Shown here: one piece after another, positions 1 through 7,037 of the stretch
Layout of the letters: the number at the start of each line of letters is the position of its first letter
Numbering within the stretch: the first letter of the stretch is position 1
NCBI GenBank assembly: GCA_009911175.1
Contig: QXWX01000148.1
Coordinates: forward strand, 1-12,291
Direction: 5' to 3'
Source of the DNA: Lachnospiraceae bacterium
Lineage (GTDB): Bacteria; Bacillota_A; Clostridia; Lachnospirales; Lachnospiraceae
DNA length: 12,291 nt
Notes under the pieces: model-generated
The model's input: only the letters and a program-made list of their open reading frames with translations
Databases searched by the model: none
What the model was told of the DNA's origin: nothing
Position numbers and translations under genes: made by a program

Positions 1-159
1 CCGATATATATCAAGATATTGAATTTTAGAAGCATGCCAAAGTATTACTTTAAACGAAGTTCACGGATTCAGGTTATTCATCAATCAGACTTCTTTTTCC
101 CTGCTAAACAATCTCATTGCCCTAATTTTGTGAAAAACTTGGGAAACTCCAAAATTTTA

Positions 160-188
160 TTGACATTTCCACACGGGTTTTATACAAT
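160..188 (+). promoter_or_regulatory. Sigma-A type promoter of the polysaccharide genes
   Basis: A consensus -35 box TTGACA (160-165) is followed after 17 bp by a -10 box TACAAT (183-188). Transcription would start near 195, leaving a leader of about 90 nt before the ATG at 284. The leader holds the repeated word GGCAGC (at about 210 and 234) but I see no convincing hairpin in it. The remaining sequence from 1 to 159 is AT-rich and shows no gene I can support. Confidence 0.72.
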
Positions 189-283
189 GATAAAGTATGC
201 AGGGAATGGCAGCCACTTCTTGTTAGGAAAGGCAGCGGTCGAAGCATTCTTTTGGTACAAGCAGTTGAGAGGAGATTTTACAC

Positions 284-1744
284 ATGGATGAAAACCAGGA
301 ATTTAGACAGGAAGAGATCAACTTGATGGATCTGATATTTTACTGCCTGGAGAAGTGGAGATGGATCGTAGCGTTCATGCTGATCTTGGCAGTTGCGGCA
401 GGGGCATACAAGTATCGGGGTGTGGTGAAGGAGAACCAGGCCAAGCAGGAGGCGGCGATTTCCGCAGAGGAAGATGACGATGAGGTGAATATCGTTAAGG
501 TCGATCTTCAGTCTGTGTCCTATTATGAACAGGCCATTGCAGAGAATACGAACGCGCTTGAGAGGCAGAAGGAGTATCTGGATAATTCAGTCGTGATGGA
601 CATGGATTCCTATCATGTTTCAACAGGGACACTGAGTTTTTATTTGGAAGGCGGTGACCATCTGGACAGTCTGATTGCGGCCTTTGGTGCTTATGTAGCG
701 GATGGCAGACTGGCAGAACGGCTGCACAGTGCAGATGCAACGGTTTCTGTAGAGGATCTGAGATATCTGACTTCCTTTTCAGATAGCTTTGAAGCAATAT
801 ATGAAGTGGGAAACAATCAGACGATCAGAACCACAGCACCGGAGAATACGGTGTTCCAGATTGAGATCCGAATGCCTGAGGAAGCATCCTGTACGGCATA
901 TATGAAGTCTGCCCATGAGGCATTGGCATCCTATTCCGCTAAGCTTCAGACAGAAGTGGGAGAGCATAAGCTGACGATGCTGTCCTCAGCGCAGTCGCAG
1001 ATGATGGATTCGGATATCAAGAACTATCAGGATAATACACGGACCGCGTATCTGACCGCTGTCAGGAATCTGCAGGCTCTGCGCACGGAGCTGGAGACCC
1101 TGCGGAATACGGCAGAGATACCGGAGGAGCCGGACGAGACAGGAGCCGTAGTACTGGCGGATCCGAAAGCATCAGCGGTAAAATATGCAGTAGTCGGTCT
1201 GGTACTCGGTGCGTTTGTAGTATGCTTCGTATTGATGCTTCTGTACATGATGGGAGGCAAGCTGCAGAATACGGATAATTTCAATATGGAATTTGGAATG
1301 CCGCTGCTGGGAGTGGTACGGGATTCCGGAAAAAAGAAAAAAATATTTGGATTTATTGATAATTGGGTTTCCCATTTGAAGGAAGGCTCTTATGCATCCA
1401 TCGGATTTGAAGAGCAGATCAAGATGGCTGCGTCCAATGTGCAGGCGGCGATTGCCAGAAAGTCTCCAAATGGAGAATTGCAGCGGATCATGCTGGCGGG
1501 CACGATGGCGGAAAAAGATGCGGCGGCGTTATGCACACAGCTGTCATCTGAGCTGCACGGGATTTCATTGTCATCTTATATGCAGATCGTATATCAATCT
1601 TCAGCACTGAAAGAACTGGAGAATTATGACGGAGTGCTGTTTTTGGAAAAGAAAGGTGCATCCAGTGCGTCTATGATCCTGCAGGAGAGAAAATCCGCTT
1701 CTGATCGGAATGTAACTGTATTGGGAGCAATCGTGCTGTCTTGA
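284..1744 (+). CDS. Wzz/chain-length-determinant-like polysaccharide co-polymerase
   Basis: This is a membrane protein of 486 residues with the topology of polysaccharide co-polymerases, which control chain length or export of capsule and exopolysaccharide. A short cytoplasmic N-terminus leads to a first membrane segment at about residues 25-44. A long extracytoplasmic region with helical, coiled-coil-prone sequence at about 235-275 follows, then a second membrane segment at about 299-322. The cytoplasmic tail (about 325-486) resembles a bacterial tyrosine kinase fold in outline: a strand RIMLAGTMAEKDAAAL where a P-loop would sit, and a late YDGVLFLEK...VLGAIVL segment. However, the P-loop GKS/T is absent, so kinase activity is unlikely. 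The start is supported by GAGAGGAG about 9 nt upstream. It precedes ugd, which fits polysaccharide synthesis. Assignment rests on topology and context, not on a database match. Confidence 0.75.
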   Translation: MDENQEFRQEEINLMDLIFYCLEKWRWIVAFMLILAVAAGAYKYRGVVKENQAKQEAAISAEEDDDEVNIVKVDLQSVSYYEQAIAENTNALERQKEYLDNSVVMDMDSYHVSTGTLSFYLEGGDHLDSLIAAFGAYVADGRLAERLHSADATVSVEDLRYLTSFSDSFEAIYEVGNNQTIRTTAPENTVFQIEIRMPEEASCTAYMKSAHEALASYSAKLQTEVGEHKLTMLSSAQSQMMDSDIKNYQDNTRTAYLTAVRNLQALRTELETLRNTAEIPEEPDETGAVVLADPKASAVKYAVVGLVLGAFVVCFVLMLLYMMGGKLQNTDNFNMEFGMPLLGVVRDSGKKKKIFGFIDNWVSHLKEGSYASIGFEEQIKMAASNVQAAIARKSPNGELQRIMLAGTMAEKDAAALCTQLSSELHGISLSSYMQIVYQSSALKELENYDGVLFLEKKGASSASMILQERKSASDRNVTVLGAIVLS

Positions 1745-1931
1745 CCTTTCATTCGGCATTTCCGTATTGCCGGAGGCTCCATTTTGGAAGCTGCATGTTT
1801 CTATAAACGGCAGAGTCCTGGTCTCAGAAATGGAGAGAATTATTGATTTTACCATTGAGCAGGAAGGATACCTCGCAGTCAGCTGCGGGGTATTTGATTA
1901 TGAAAGAAGCTTTTTGGACATTAGATTCTGA
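1716..1931 (+). pseudogene. Orphan coding-like fragment, probable 3' remnant of an unidentified gene
   Basis: Just after the Wzz-like stop, a different frame stays open from 1716 to a TGA at 1929-1931. It reads like real protein from about 1746, for example VLPEAPFWKLHVSINGRVLV and then FTIEQEGYLAVSCGVFDYER. No good start codon with a ribosome binding site precedes it. The ATG at 1830 would give only 33 residues and has no Shine-Dalgarno sequence. The preceding gene ends with a plausible natural C-terminus, so a simple frameshifted extension of it is less likely than the end of a deleted neighbour, but both are possible. I do not recognise the family. Confidence 0.4.
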
Positions 1932-1981
1932 TATGGAAATACAAAAATCAGGACCATATATAAATAGGAGAGAATACAGTT

Positions 1982-3220
1982 ATGAAGATTGCAGTTGCGG
2001 GAACAGGATACGTCGGCCTTTCTATGGCTACATTGCTTGCGCAGCATCATAAAGTGACAGCTGTGGACATTATTCAGGAGAAGATAGATCTGATCAATCG
2101 GAAGAAGTCTCCGATTCAGGATGACTATATTGAAAGCTATCTGGCAGAGAAGGAATTGGACCTGACCGCTACGCTGGATGCGAAAGCAGCGTATTCAGAC
2201 GCAGATTTTGTGGTGATTGCCGCACCCACTAATTATGACAGCAGAAAGAATTTTTTTGATACCTCGGCAGTAGAGTCGGTGATCCGTCTGGTCATGGAAT
2301 ATAATCCGAATGCGGTTATGGTGATCAAATCGACAATCCCGGTAGGTTATACGGAGAGCATCCGGAAAAAGACCGGGAGCAGCAACATCATTTTTAGTCC
2401 TGAGTTTCTTCGGGAATCGAGAGCCCTATATGACAATTTATATCCGTCCAGGATCATAGTAGGAACCGATCCAGAGGATTCGAGGCTGGTAGAGGCCGCC
2501 CATACATTTGCGGCGCTTCTGCAGGAAGGAGCACTAAAGGAGAATATTGATACGCTGTTCATGGGCTTTACCGAAGCAGAAGCAGTGAAGCTTTTCGCCA
2601 ACACTTATCTGGCGCTCCGGGTCAGCTACTTCAATGAGCTGGATACCTATGCGGAAATGAAAGGTCTGGATACGCAGGCGATCATCAATGGAGTATGCCT
2701 GGATCCGCGAATCGGAAATCATTATAATAATCCGTCCTTTGGATACGGAGGTTATTGTCTTCCGAAGGACACCAAGCAGCTTTTGGCAAACTATGCCGAT
2801 GTTCCGGAGAATTTGATCGAGGCCATTGTAGAAAGCAACCGGACCCGTAAAGATTTCATTGCGGATCGGGTGCTGAACATGGCCGGATATTATGACTATT
2901 ATAATAAGGGAGATTATAGTGAGGAGAAAGAGAAGCGCTGCGTGATCGGCATTTACCGCCTGACTATGAAATCTAATTCCGATAACTTCCGTCAGTCCTC
3001 GATCCAGGGGGTTATGAAGCGGATCAAGGCAAAAGGGGCGGAGGTTATTGTATACGAGCCCTCCCTGGAAAATGGAAGCACATTCTTTGGCTCTCATGTC
3101 ATTAATAACCTGGAGGAGTTCAAAGCGCAGTCGGATGCTATCATAGCAAACCGTTATGATGCACGTCTGGATGACGTGGAGGATAAAGTCTATACCCGTG
3201 ACCTGTTCCGCAGAGACTGA
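1982..3220 (+). CDS. ugd: UDP-glucose 6-dehydrogenase
   Basis: This cytosolic enzyme oxidises UDP-glucose to UDP-glucuronate with two NAD+, supplying uronic acid for capsule or exopolysaccharide. The N-terminal Rossmann motif GTGYVG is at residues 7-12. The catalytic cysteine is C259 in [10 protein letters not shown], with K203 and N207 in [20 protein letters not shown]. These are offset by one from the Cys260/Lys204/Asn208 set known in the Streptococcus pyogenes enzyme. The C-terminal UDP-binding domain includes [20 protein letters not shown] (321-340). The length of 412 is typical of the compact bacterial form. The start is supported by TAGGAG about 11 nt upstream. It follows the Wzz-like gene on the same strand with a 237-bp gap that holds a gene remnant, so the two are probably co-transcribed. 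An antisense open frame across it is a coding shadow. Confidence 0.95.
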   Translation: MKIAVAGTGYVGLSMATLLAQHHKVTAVDIIQEKIDLINRKKSPIQDDYIESYLAEKELDLTATLDAKAAYSDADFVVIAAPTNYDSRKNFFDTSAVESVIRLVMEYNPNAVMVIKSTIPVGYTESIRKKTGSSNIIFSPEFLRESRALYDNLYPSRIIVGTDPEDSRLVEAAHTFAALLQEGALKENIDTLFMGFTEAEAVKLFANTYLALRVSYFNELDTYAEMKGLDTQAIINGVCLDPRIGNHYNNPSFGYGGYCLPKDTKQLLANYADVPENLIEAIVESNRTRKDFIADRVLNMAGYYDYYNKGDYSEEKEKRCVIGIYRLTMKSNSDNFRQSSIQGVMKRIKAKGAEVIVYEPSLENGSTFFGSHVINNLEEFKAQSDAIIANRYDARLDDVEDKVYTRDLFRRD

Positions 3221-3338
3221 CGGTTTCGATGAATATAAGCTTGTCATCATGTTCTCTGCTGAGGAGGACAGTCTTTCCTGATATACGGCTGGAAATAGAA
3301 CTTTTGAGTTAAATATTACAAAAATGTTAAAAAAGGTA

Positions 3339-3367
3339 TTGTTATATTCTGTCGGATGTGGTATGAT
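3339..3367 (+). promoter_or_regulatory. Upstream promoter for the envelope operon
   Basis: TTGTTA (3339-3344) and TATGAT (3362-3367) are separated by 17 bp. Both match the housekeeping consensus well. A transcript from here would have a leader of nearly 400 nt, including the 3385-3409 inverted repeat and the second promoter. Confidence 0.5.
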
Positions 3368-3526
3368 ATAGACAGTTCGGCAGATGTATCTATGAAATAC
3401 AGAGATACAACATGTCGTGCGTATATATTATGTCATGCTACCAGATTTAGGACACTTTTGATAGAATTGTTAACTTCGAAACACATATTTTTATTGAAAA
3501 TTTATTTTTAAATTGTGTAAAAAGTA

Positions 3527-3555
3527 TTGACAATTCAAAAAGATAAGAGTAGAAT
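3527..3555 (+). promoter_or_regulatory. Main promoter for the LCP-sortase-substrate operon
   Basis: A perfect TTGACA (3527-3532), a 17-bp spacer and TAGAAT (3550-3555) predict a start near 3562 and a leader of about 200 nt. The start would lie just before a GGAGGGGG sequence, a ribosome binding site placed for the short ORF at 3577. Confidence 0.75.
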
Positions 3556-3576
3556 GACTTTGCATGGAGGGGGATT

Positions 3577-3633
3577 GTGCGTCAGAGAGATGCAGGGAAC
3601 GAACAATATGCAGAAGATAGATTGAAATATTGA
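3577..3633 (+). CDS. Possible 18-residue leader peptide
   Basis: A GTG codon 3-7 nt after a strong purine-rich ribosome binding site GGAGGGGG (3566-3573) opens a frame of 18 codons ending in TGA (3631-3633), giving MRQRDAGNEQYAEDRLKY. A TTG at 3575 would open a different 16-residue frame from the same site. The strong site sits at the very 5' end of the predicted transcript, while the LCP gene itself has a poor one. That suggests a translated leader, although nothing in the peptide points to amino-acid attenuation. Confidence 0.3.
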   Translation: MRQRDAGNEQYAEDRLKY

Positions 3634-3668
3634 AGCATATGTTTTCGGACGGAGTATTGATTGACAGG

Positions 3669-3715
3669 TCTATACATAATTAAATGAGAAGATATCTGCA
3701 AGTGCATTGTATAGA
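3669..3715 (+). repeat. Inverted repeat in the LCP leader
   Basis: TCTATACA (3669-3676) is the exact reverse complement of TGTATAGA (3708-3715), with 31 nt between the arms. It lies in the predicted 5' leader upstream of the LCP start. It could form a weak long-loop hairpin or be a split operator. No T-run follows, so it is not a terminator. Confidence 0.35.
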
Positions 3716-3762
3716 ACAGCATACAGAAACTTGTATAACTCATTAAAGCGAGAGAAAGAGTT

Positions 3763-4890
3763 ATGAATGATATAAAAAACTTGAAGAAATTTGAAGATGA
3801 TATAGAGGTTTTATCAATAGAAGATTTGGACGAAGAAGAACCCGCCCCTGTAAGGCAAAGGCAGAAAGGCAAAAAGAAAAAAAGAAAAAAAAAGAGAATG
3901 CCTGTTTGGCAAAAAGTGCTTATAGGTGCTACGGTAGCAGTTTGTGTGCTCTTGGTGGGTGGTGTGTCGCTATTTTTTGCCTTTCGTACTGTTGGTGAAA
4001 ATAGTTTAAAAGCGGAAGCAAGTGAGAATCGCATTACATACAATGGAAAAGAGTATCAGTACCGGGAAGATGTGATAAATATTTTGTGCCTTGGAATTGA
4101 TAAAGGCGAAGCTATGGAGAAACAAATAGAACGCCGTCAGATGCTTGGAATGTGCGATGCGATTTTACTGGTAAGCATTGATACTAAAAAAGATACATTG
4201 AAAATAATCGCAATTCCTCGTGATGTTATGACAGAGGTGTCAATGACATCTGAAACCGGTGAGGTGACAGGGACAGAAAGAATGCAGCTTTGTTATCAAT
4301 ATGCATATGGGAAACGTGCGGAGCAAAGTGGCCAACTGACTATGGATGCGGTTTCAAAGCTGTTATATAATGTGCCGATTCAAAAATTTTGCGCTATTAA
4401 CTTTACTGCATTACCTATTGTTAATGATGCGATCGGCGGTGTAGACGTTGAAGTAATAGAGGATTTCTCATCAGAGATACCGGAGTTTGTAGTTGGAAAT
4501 AAGGTTCATCTGGAAGGAGATCTTGCACTGCAGTATGTAAGGAAGCGTAACAAGCATTTGGTAGATACAGTTGTGTTGAGGACACAGCGCCAGAAGCAGT
4601 ATGCACTGGCTTTCTTGGAAAAAGCTAAGACGGTCGTTGCCGAAGATATGACATTGCCGGTTACAATATTCCAGAGCCTGCAGGAAAATATGAGTACAAA
4701 TATATCCATAGCAGATATCACATATTTAGTACCTGAACTTTTGGAAATGTCTCTTTCAGAAGATATTATAGAGGTGTTGCCAGGGGAAAGTGAATTGGGA
4801 GAAGAATTTGTAGAATTTCATGTGGATGCTAACGCAATGAAAGAAATGATTATAAGCACTTTCTACGAAGAAGTAGATAAGGCAGAATAA
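3763..4890 (+). CDS. LytR-CpsA-Psr (LCP) family glycopolymer transferase
   Basis: LCP proteins transfer lipid-linked glycopolymers (teichoic acid, capsule) onto peptidoglycan outside the membrane. This one has a charged cytoplasmic N-terminus with a lysine/arginine run (about 35-45), a single membrane helix at about 51-74 and an external LCP domain at about 104-285. Visible family signatures are ILCLGID (D112), MCDAILLVSID, the AIPRD block with R153 and D154, AIGGVDVEV, and YVRKRN followed by RTQRQ, which supply the conserved arginines. Length 375 is normal. The ATG at 3763 has only a weak purine-rich site (AGAGAAAGAG). The sortase gene starts 32 nt downstream on the same strand, suggesting an operon. 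Which glycopolymer it handles is not shown; the neighbouring ugd makes a uronic-acid polymer a possibility. Confidence 0.9.
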   Translation: MNDIKNLKKFEDDIEVLSIEDLDEEEPAPVRQRQKGKKKKRKKKRMPVWQKVLIGATVAVCVLLVGGVSLFFAFRTVGENSLKAEASENRITYNGKEYQYREDVINILCLGIDKGEAMEKQIERRQMLGMCDAILLVSIDTKKDTLKIIAIPRDVMTEVSMTSETGEVTGTERMQLCYQYAYGKRAEQSGQLTMDAVSKLLYNVPIQKFCAINFTALPIVNDAIGGVDVEVIEDFSSEIPEFVVGNKVHLEGDLALQYVRKRNKHLVDTVVLRTQRQKQYALAFLEKAKTVVAEDMTLPVTIFQSLQENMSTNISIADITYLVPELLEMSLSEDIIEVLPGESELGEEFVEFHVDANAMKEMIISTFYEEVDKAE

Positions 4891-4922
4891 TAGATTGCAA
4901 AAGAAAGTGAGGAAACTAGAAG

Positions 4923-5696
4923 ATGAAAAATAAAAAAGTGCTGATTATTATCGGCGTGGTAGCATTGCTTGTTGTTGGAGGGGTCGGCGGCTTCTTAGCT
5001 TTTAACCGCAAGGGTGTTAACAGTTCTAACTCCACACAGGAGTATGCGGAGACGGCCGGTAAGGCCTATGATGAAGCTAAGGAGAAAAACGTTACAGAAG
5101 CTGATGATCCATATGATACGAAAGTAGATTTCGAAGGACTGCAGGCAACGAATAAGGATGTTTATGCTTGGATAAGGATTCCAGGAACGAATATTGATTA
5201 TCCGATTTTGCAGAACGCTGATGAGGCAGATGACTATTACCTGAATCGGACGATGGATGGTCAGACAGGATTGCCAGGTTCTATCTATACTGAAAAGTAT
5301 AATACAACAGGTTTTACAGATCCGGTTACAGTGATTTACGGACATACTTTACATGATGGAACAATGTTCAGTGAGTTGAAGAAGTATAAGGATAAAGAAT
5401 TCTTTGACGAGAACAGAGATATTTATATTCAGCTTCCGGGAGGAAGAAAGAAATATCAGATATTTGCGGCGGTAGCATTTGATGACCGTTATCTGATGAG
5501 TACTTATGCTTTTACATATGATGAAGATTTTAACAAGTATATTTCAGAATTGAAAGCGTGCATGGAAGGTAATGTGGATGAAAGTATAGATGTTAAATTT
5601 GGAGATAAAATCATCACATTGTCAACGTGTATCGACGAGTATCCGGATCAGCGCTGGCTTGTAAATGCCGTGTTGGTCGATGAAGAATGGTATTAA
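4923..5696 (+). CDS. srtB: Class B sortase
   Basis: This membrane-anchored cysteine transpeptidase cuts sorting motifs in secreted proteins and joins them to cell-wall peptide. It has an N-terminal membrane anchor (about residues 5-27), then a soluble catalytic domain. The catalytic His is H141 in VIYGHTLHDGTMF, the Cys is C236 in TLSTC, and the Arg is R244 in DQRWLV. The extra N-terminal helix region, the length of 257 and the YAWIRIPGTNIDYPI strand are typical of class B. GTGAGG lies about 9 nt before the ATG. The gene lies 32 nt after the LCP gene and 63 nt before an SPKTG-motif protein. Clostridioides difficile SrtB is known to use (S/P)PXTG motifs, so the downstream protein is its likely substrate by family analogy and position. 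Confidence 0.95.
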   Translation: MKNKKVLIIIGVVALLVVGGVGGFLAFNRKGVNSSNSTQEYAETAGKAYDEAKEKNVTEADDPYDTKVDFEGLQATNKDVYAWIRIPGTNIDYPILQNADEADDYYLNRTMDGQTGLPGSIYTEKYNTTGFTDPVTVIYGHTLHDGTMFSELKKYKDKEFFDENRDIYIQLPGGRKKYQIFAAVAFDDRYLMSTYAFTYDEDFNKYISELKACMEGNVDESIDVKFGDKIITLSTCIDEYPDQRWLVNAVLVDEEWY

Positions 5697-5715
5697 AACT
5701 CTTTCAGGGTTTTAA
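5693..5715 (+). terminator. Weak terminator-like hairpin overlapping the sortase stop codon
   Basis: TTAAAACTC (5693-5701) pairs with GGGTTTTAA (5707-5715), a nine-base-pair stem with one G-U pair and a 5-nt loop, followed by TATATAATC. It could partly reduce read-through from the sortase into cassette A or protect a processed mRNA end. It is weak in G/C, so strong termination is doubtful. Confidence 0.4.
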
Positions 5716-5721
5716 TATATA

Positions 5722-5737
5722 ATCACACAAAATAATG
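5722..5737. repeat. 16-bp motif, copy 1 of 3 (inverted/direct) around cassette A
   Basis: ATCACACAAAATAATG sits just before cassette A. Its reverse complement occurs after cassette A at 6591-6606 (15 of 16 bases), and a same-orientation copy lies at 6949-6964 (15 of 16). Gene A is therefore bracketed by inverted copies, and the block from A to the middle of the inverted repeat by direct copies. Confidence 0.6.
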
Positions 5738-5759
5738 AAGTTCAGGAGGAAACAGTAAA

Positions 5760-6518
5760 ATGATTAAATTAAAGAAGATTGTTGCGGTCGCTCTGACAGC
5801 AGCAATGTGCTTAGGATTAAGCATGACAGCTTTTGCAGCTAAGAATACAGGATATACTAAGGATGATCTTTGGAGCCCAGATATGCTTAAACAGCAGGGA
5901 CCTGGATCAGATGACTTTGGTTTTATTCCGGCTACTGATGCAGATGGTAACATCATTGATGGTTATTACAATTCTTTCATCAGCGCAAAAGATGCTAAGG
6001 GCCATAGAGTAGATATTTCATGGAGAGAACTTAGTGCTAAGACATTAAAGTCTATCGATGAAGAAGGAAAAGTTGCGGATATCTTCAAGAAAAATGGTTA
6101 TGAAGTACCGGATGATACAGATTTCATTCCGTTGTTAAATGGTAATATTACATTTGATGAAGGTGTACCGGCTGGTGGCGGCACAGTAACTTTCCAGTTA
6201 GCAGATTTAGGCGTTAGCTCTGAAGGTGTTCAGCCTGGCGATACAGTTTATGTAATGCAGGAAACAGCTCCAGGATCTGGTGTATGGGAAGTTTATGCAG
6301 CTACAGTTGGACAGGGTAATGATATCGTAGTTACTCTTCCGCGTAATGGATCTATCGTTCTTGTTAAGACTTTATCTGATGGAACTGTTATTACTTTAGA
6401 CAGAACTACTGGTGAAGTTGTTGATCGTAAGCCTGCAGATAATGTAGCTAACAACAATGCAAAGGGTACTTCCACAAACGCTAGTGGAGCAACTTCTCCG
6501 AAGACAGGTGAATTTTAA
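5760..6518 (+). CDS. Secreted SPKTG-motif surface protein, cassette A
   Basis: This predicted exported protein of 252 residues is the likely substrate of the adjacent sortase B. A signal peptide (residues 1 to about 26, cleavage near AFA|A) precedes a mature region with an N-terminal acidic part. A beta-rich part follows (about 130-215, with VTFQLADLG, APGSGVWEVYAATVG and DRTTGEVVDRKPADN), then an Asn/Thr/Ser linker and the C-terminal SPKTGEF. The sorting-type motif SPKTG is followed by only two residues; the usual hydrophobic segment and basic tail are absent, and no read-through frame supplies them. A strong site AGGAGGA (5744-5750) precedes the ATG. It is about 55% identical by eye to cassette B, with near-identical DNA at the signal peptide and 3' end. 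Function is unknown; adhesion or immune interaction is only a guess. Confidence 0.85.
   Translation: MIKLKKIVAVALTAAMCLGLSMTAFAAKNTGYTKDDLWSPDMLKQQGPGSDDFGFIPATDADGNIIDGYYNSFISAKDAKGHRVDISWRELSAKTLKSIDEEGKVADIFKKNGYEVPDDTDFIPLLNGNITFDEGVPAGGGTVTFQLADLGVSSEGVQPGDTVYVMQETAPGSGVWEVYAATVGQGNDIVVTLPRNGSIVLVKTLSDGTVITLDRTTGEVVDRKPADNVANNNAKGTSTNASGATSPKTGEF
5771..5840 (+). repeat. Conserved signal-peptide DNA block, copy in cassette A
   Basis: These 70 bases match the reverse complement of 7719-7788 (cassette B) at 69 of 70 positions, while the mature coding DNA nearby has diverged strongly. The first 15 bases recur at the window end (12277-12291). Such DNA-level conservation exceeds what protein function needs and points to recent duplication or gene conversion. 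Confidence 0.85.
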
Positions 6519-6566
6519 TTCATCCTATTGGGATAAGTGAAAGAAATAAGAAACACTTAAATTTAT

Positions 6567-6599
6567 AAAATAATGTAATTTCATAATATACGTTATTTT
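6567..6599. terminator. AT-rich bidirectional hairpin after cassette A
   Basis: AAAATAATGTA (6567-6577) pairs with TACGTTATTTT (6589-6599), 11 bp with one G-U pair and an 11-nt loop. It is flanked by A's and T's as in a bidirectional terminator, but has very little G/C. The same structure occurs in inverted orientation at 6956-6989. Confidence 0.45.
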
Positions 6600-6616
6600 G
6601 TGTGATAGGTAGTTTG

Positions 6617-6651
6617 AGAACCGTCTTTCTGGTAGTTTGAAAGACGGTTCT
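6617..6651 (+). terminator. Strong hairpin terminator of cassette A
   Basis: AGAACCGTCTTTC (6617-6629) pairs perfectly with GAAAGACGGTTCT (6639-6651) around a 9-nt loop. It lies about 100 nt after the stop of cassette A and ends the probable LCP-sortase-substrate operon. The T-run after it is short (TTGCATTATTTATT), so efficiency is uncertain. Confidence 0.65.
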
Positions 6652-6899
6652 TGCATTATTTATTCCTCTAATTTAAAATAAATGTCAATCAGAAATATAA
6701 GTATCAAATAAGTATCACGCAAATTTGTTTATTTTGAACAATAATTCTTATATTTTATATATTTCTTTGTTCAAATATACCATTTTCAATTAAATAACTT
6801 AGTAAAATCATCTTGCTAATTAGTTTAGATTTTGTGATAAAATTCTATTGATGTGGGAGATTAATTGTCAATTGGTAAGGAAGTAATGGCATTAAAATT

Positions 6900-6991
6900 A
6901 CAAGAACCGCCTTTCTAACTATCTGGAAAGACGGTTCTTAAAGTACCTATCACACAAAATAACGTATATTATTGAAATTACATTATTTTAT
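6900..6991. repeat. Long inverted repeat, right arm
   Basis: This is the inverted partner of 6565-6653. The arms are about 250 bp apart and could support a cruciform, inversion, or recombination between cassettes A and B. Confidence 0.85.
6902..6939 (-). terminator. Strong hairpin terminator of cassette B
   Basis: On the minus strand AAGAACCGTCTTTC pairs with GAAAGGCGGTTCTT, a 14-bp stem with one G-U pair and a 10-nt loop, about 100 nt past the cassette B stop. It is a diverged copy of the hairpin after cassette A. Confidence 0.65.
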
Positions 6992-7037
6992 TAATTTGAA
7001 TGTTTCTTACTTTTTTGCCTTATCCTTAGCGGACAAA

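Larger units (their letters stand above)
3221..3762. other. 542-bp intergenic regulatory region
   Basis: This AT-rich gap between ugd and the LCP gene holds two well-formed promoters, a 7-bp inverted repeat (TGTATCT 3385-3391 with AGATACA 3403-3409), a possible short leader ORF and a second inverted repeat, listed separately. I see no convincing strong terminator for ugd: the G/C-containing inverted words just after its stop are short and lack a T-run. Confidence 0.6.
6565..6653. repeat. Long inverted repeat, left arm
   Basis: From ATAAAATAATGTAATTTCA through GTGTGATAGGTA to the ACGGTTCTTG end, this arm aligns almost base for base with the reverse complement of the right arm (6900-6991), with a few substitutions and small indels. 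It is the conserved downstream block of cassette A. Confidence 0.85.
6519..7037. other. 519-bp convergent intergenic region with large inverted repeat
   Basis: The region lies between the stops of cassettes A and B. Its flanks (about 6545-6656 and 6897-7010) are inverted copies of one another. The central 240 bases are AT-rich, lack a supportable gene, and contain a 9-bp inverted repeat TTTGAACAA (6733-6741) / TTGTTCAAA (6767-6775) and a short direct repeat AAGTATCA (near 6701 and 6712). Confidence 0.7.

Noticed and set aside
195..283. JUMPstart/ops-like antitermination element in the polysaccharide leader
   Set aside because: GGCAGCGGTCG resembles the ops core only loosely and I cannot find a supporting hairpin.
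19..291. 90-codon plus-strand frame upstream of the co-polymerase gene
   Set aside because: It contains the strong promoter and the ribosome binding site of the next gene, overlaps its start, has no ribosome binding site of its own and an unremarkable composition.
2534..3250. 238-codon minus-strand frame opposite ugd
   Set aside because: It lies antisense to a confidently identified enzyme with catalytic residues in the plus frame; it is a shadow of codon bias.
3221..3330. Terminator of ugd
   Set aside because: GATGA/TCATC and similar words give only short stems without a T-run.
3582..4043. 153-codon minus-strand frame opposite the LCP start
   Set aside because: Its hydrophobic and Phe-rich look is the antisense of the Lys-rich and membrane-coding part of the LCP gene.
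6657..6896. Insertion sequence or small RNA gene between the inverted arms
   Set aside because: No transposase frame, target duplication or convincing promoter-terminator pair is visible in this AT-rich spacer.
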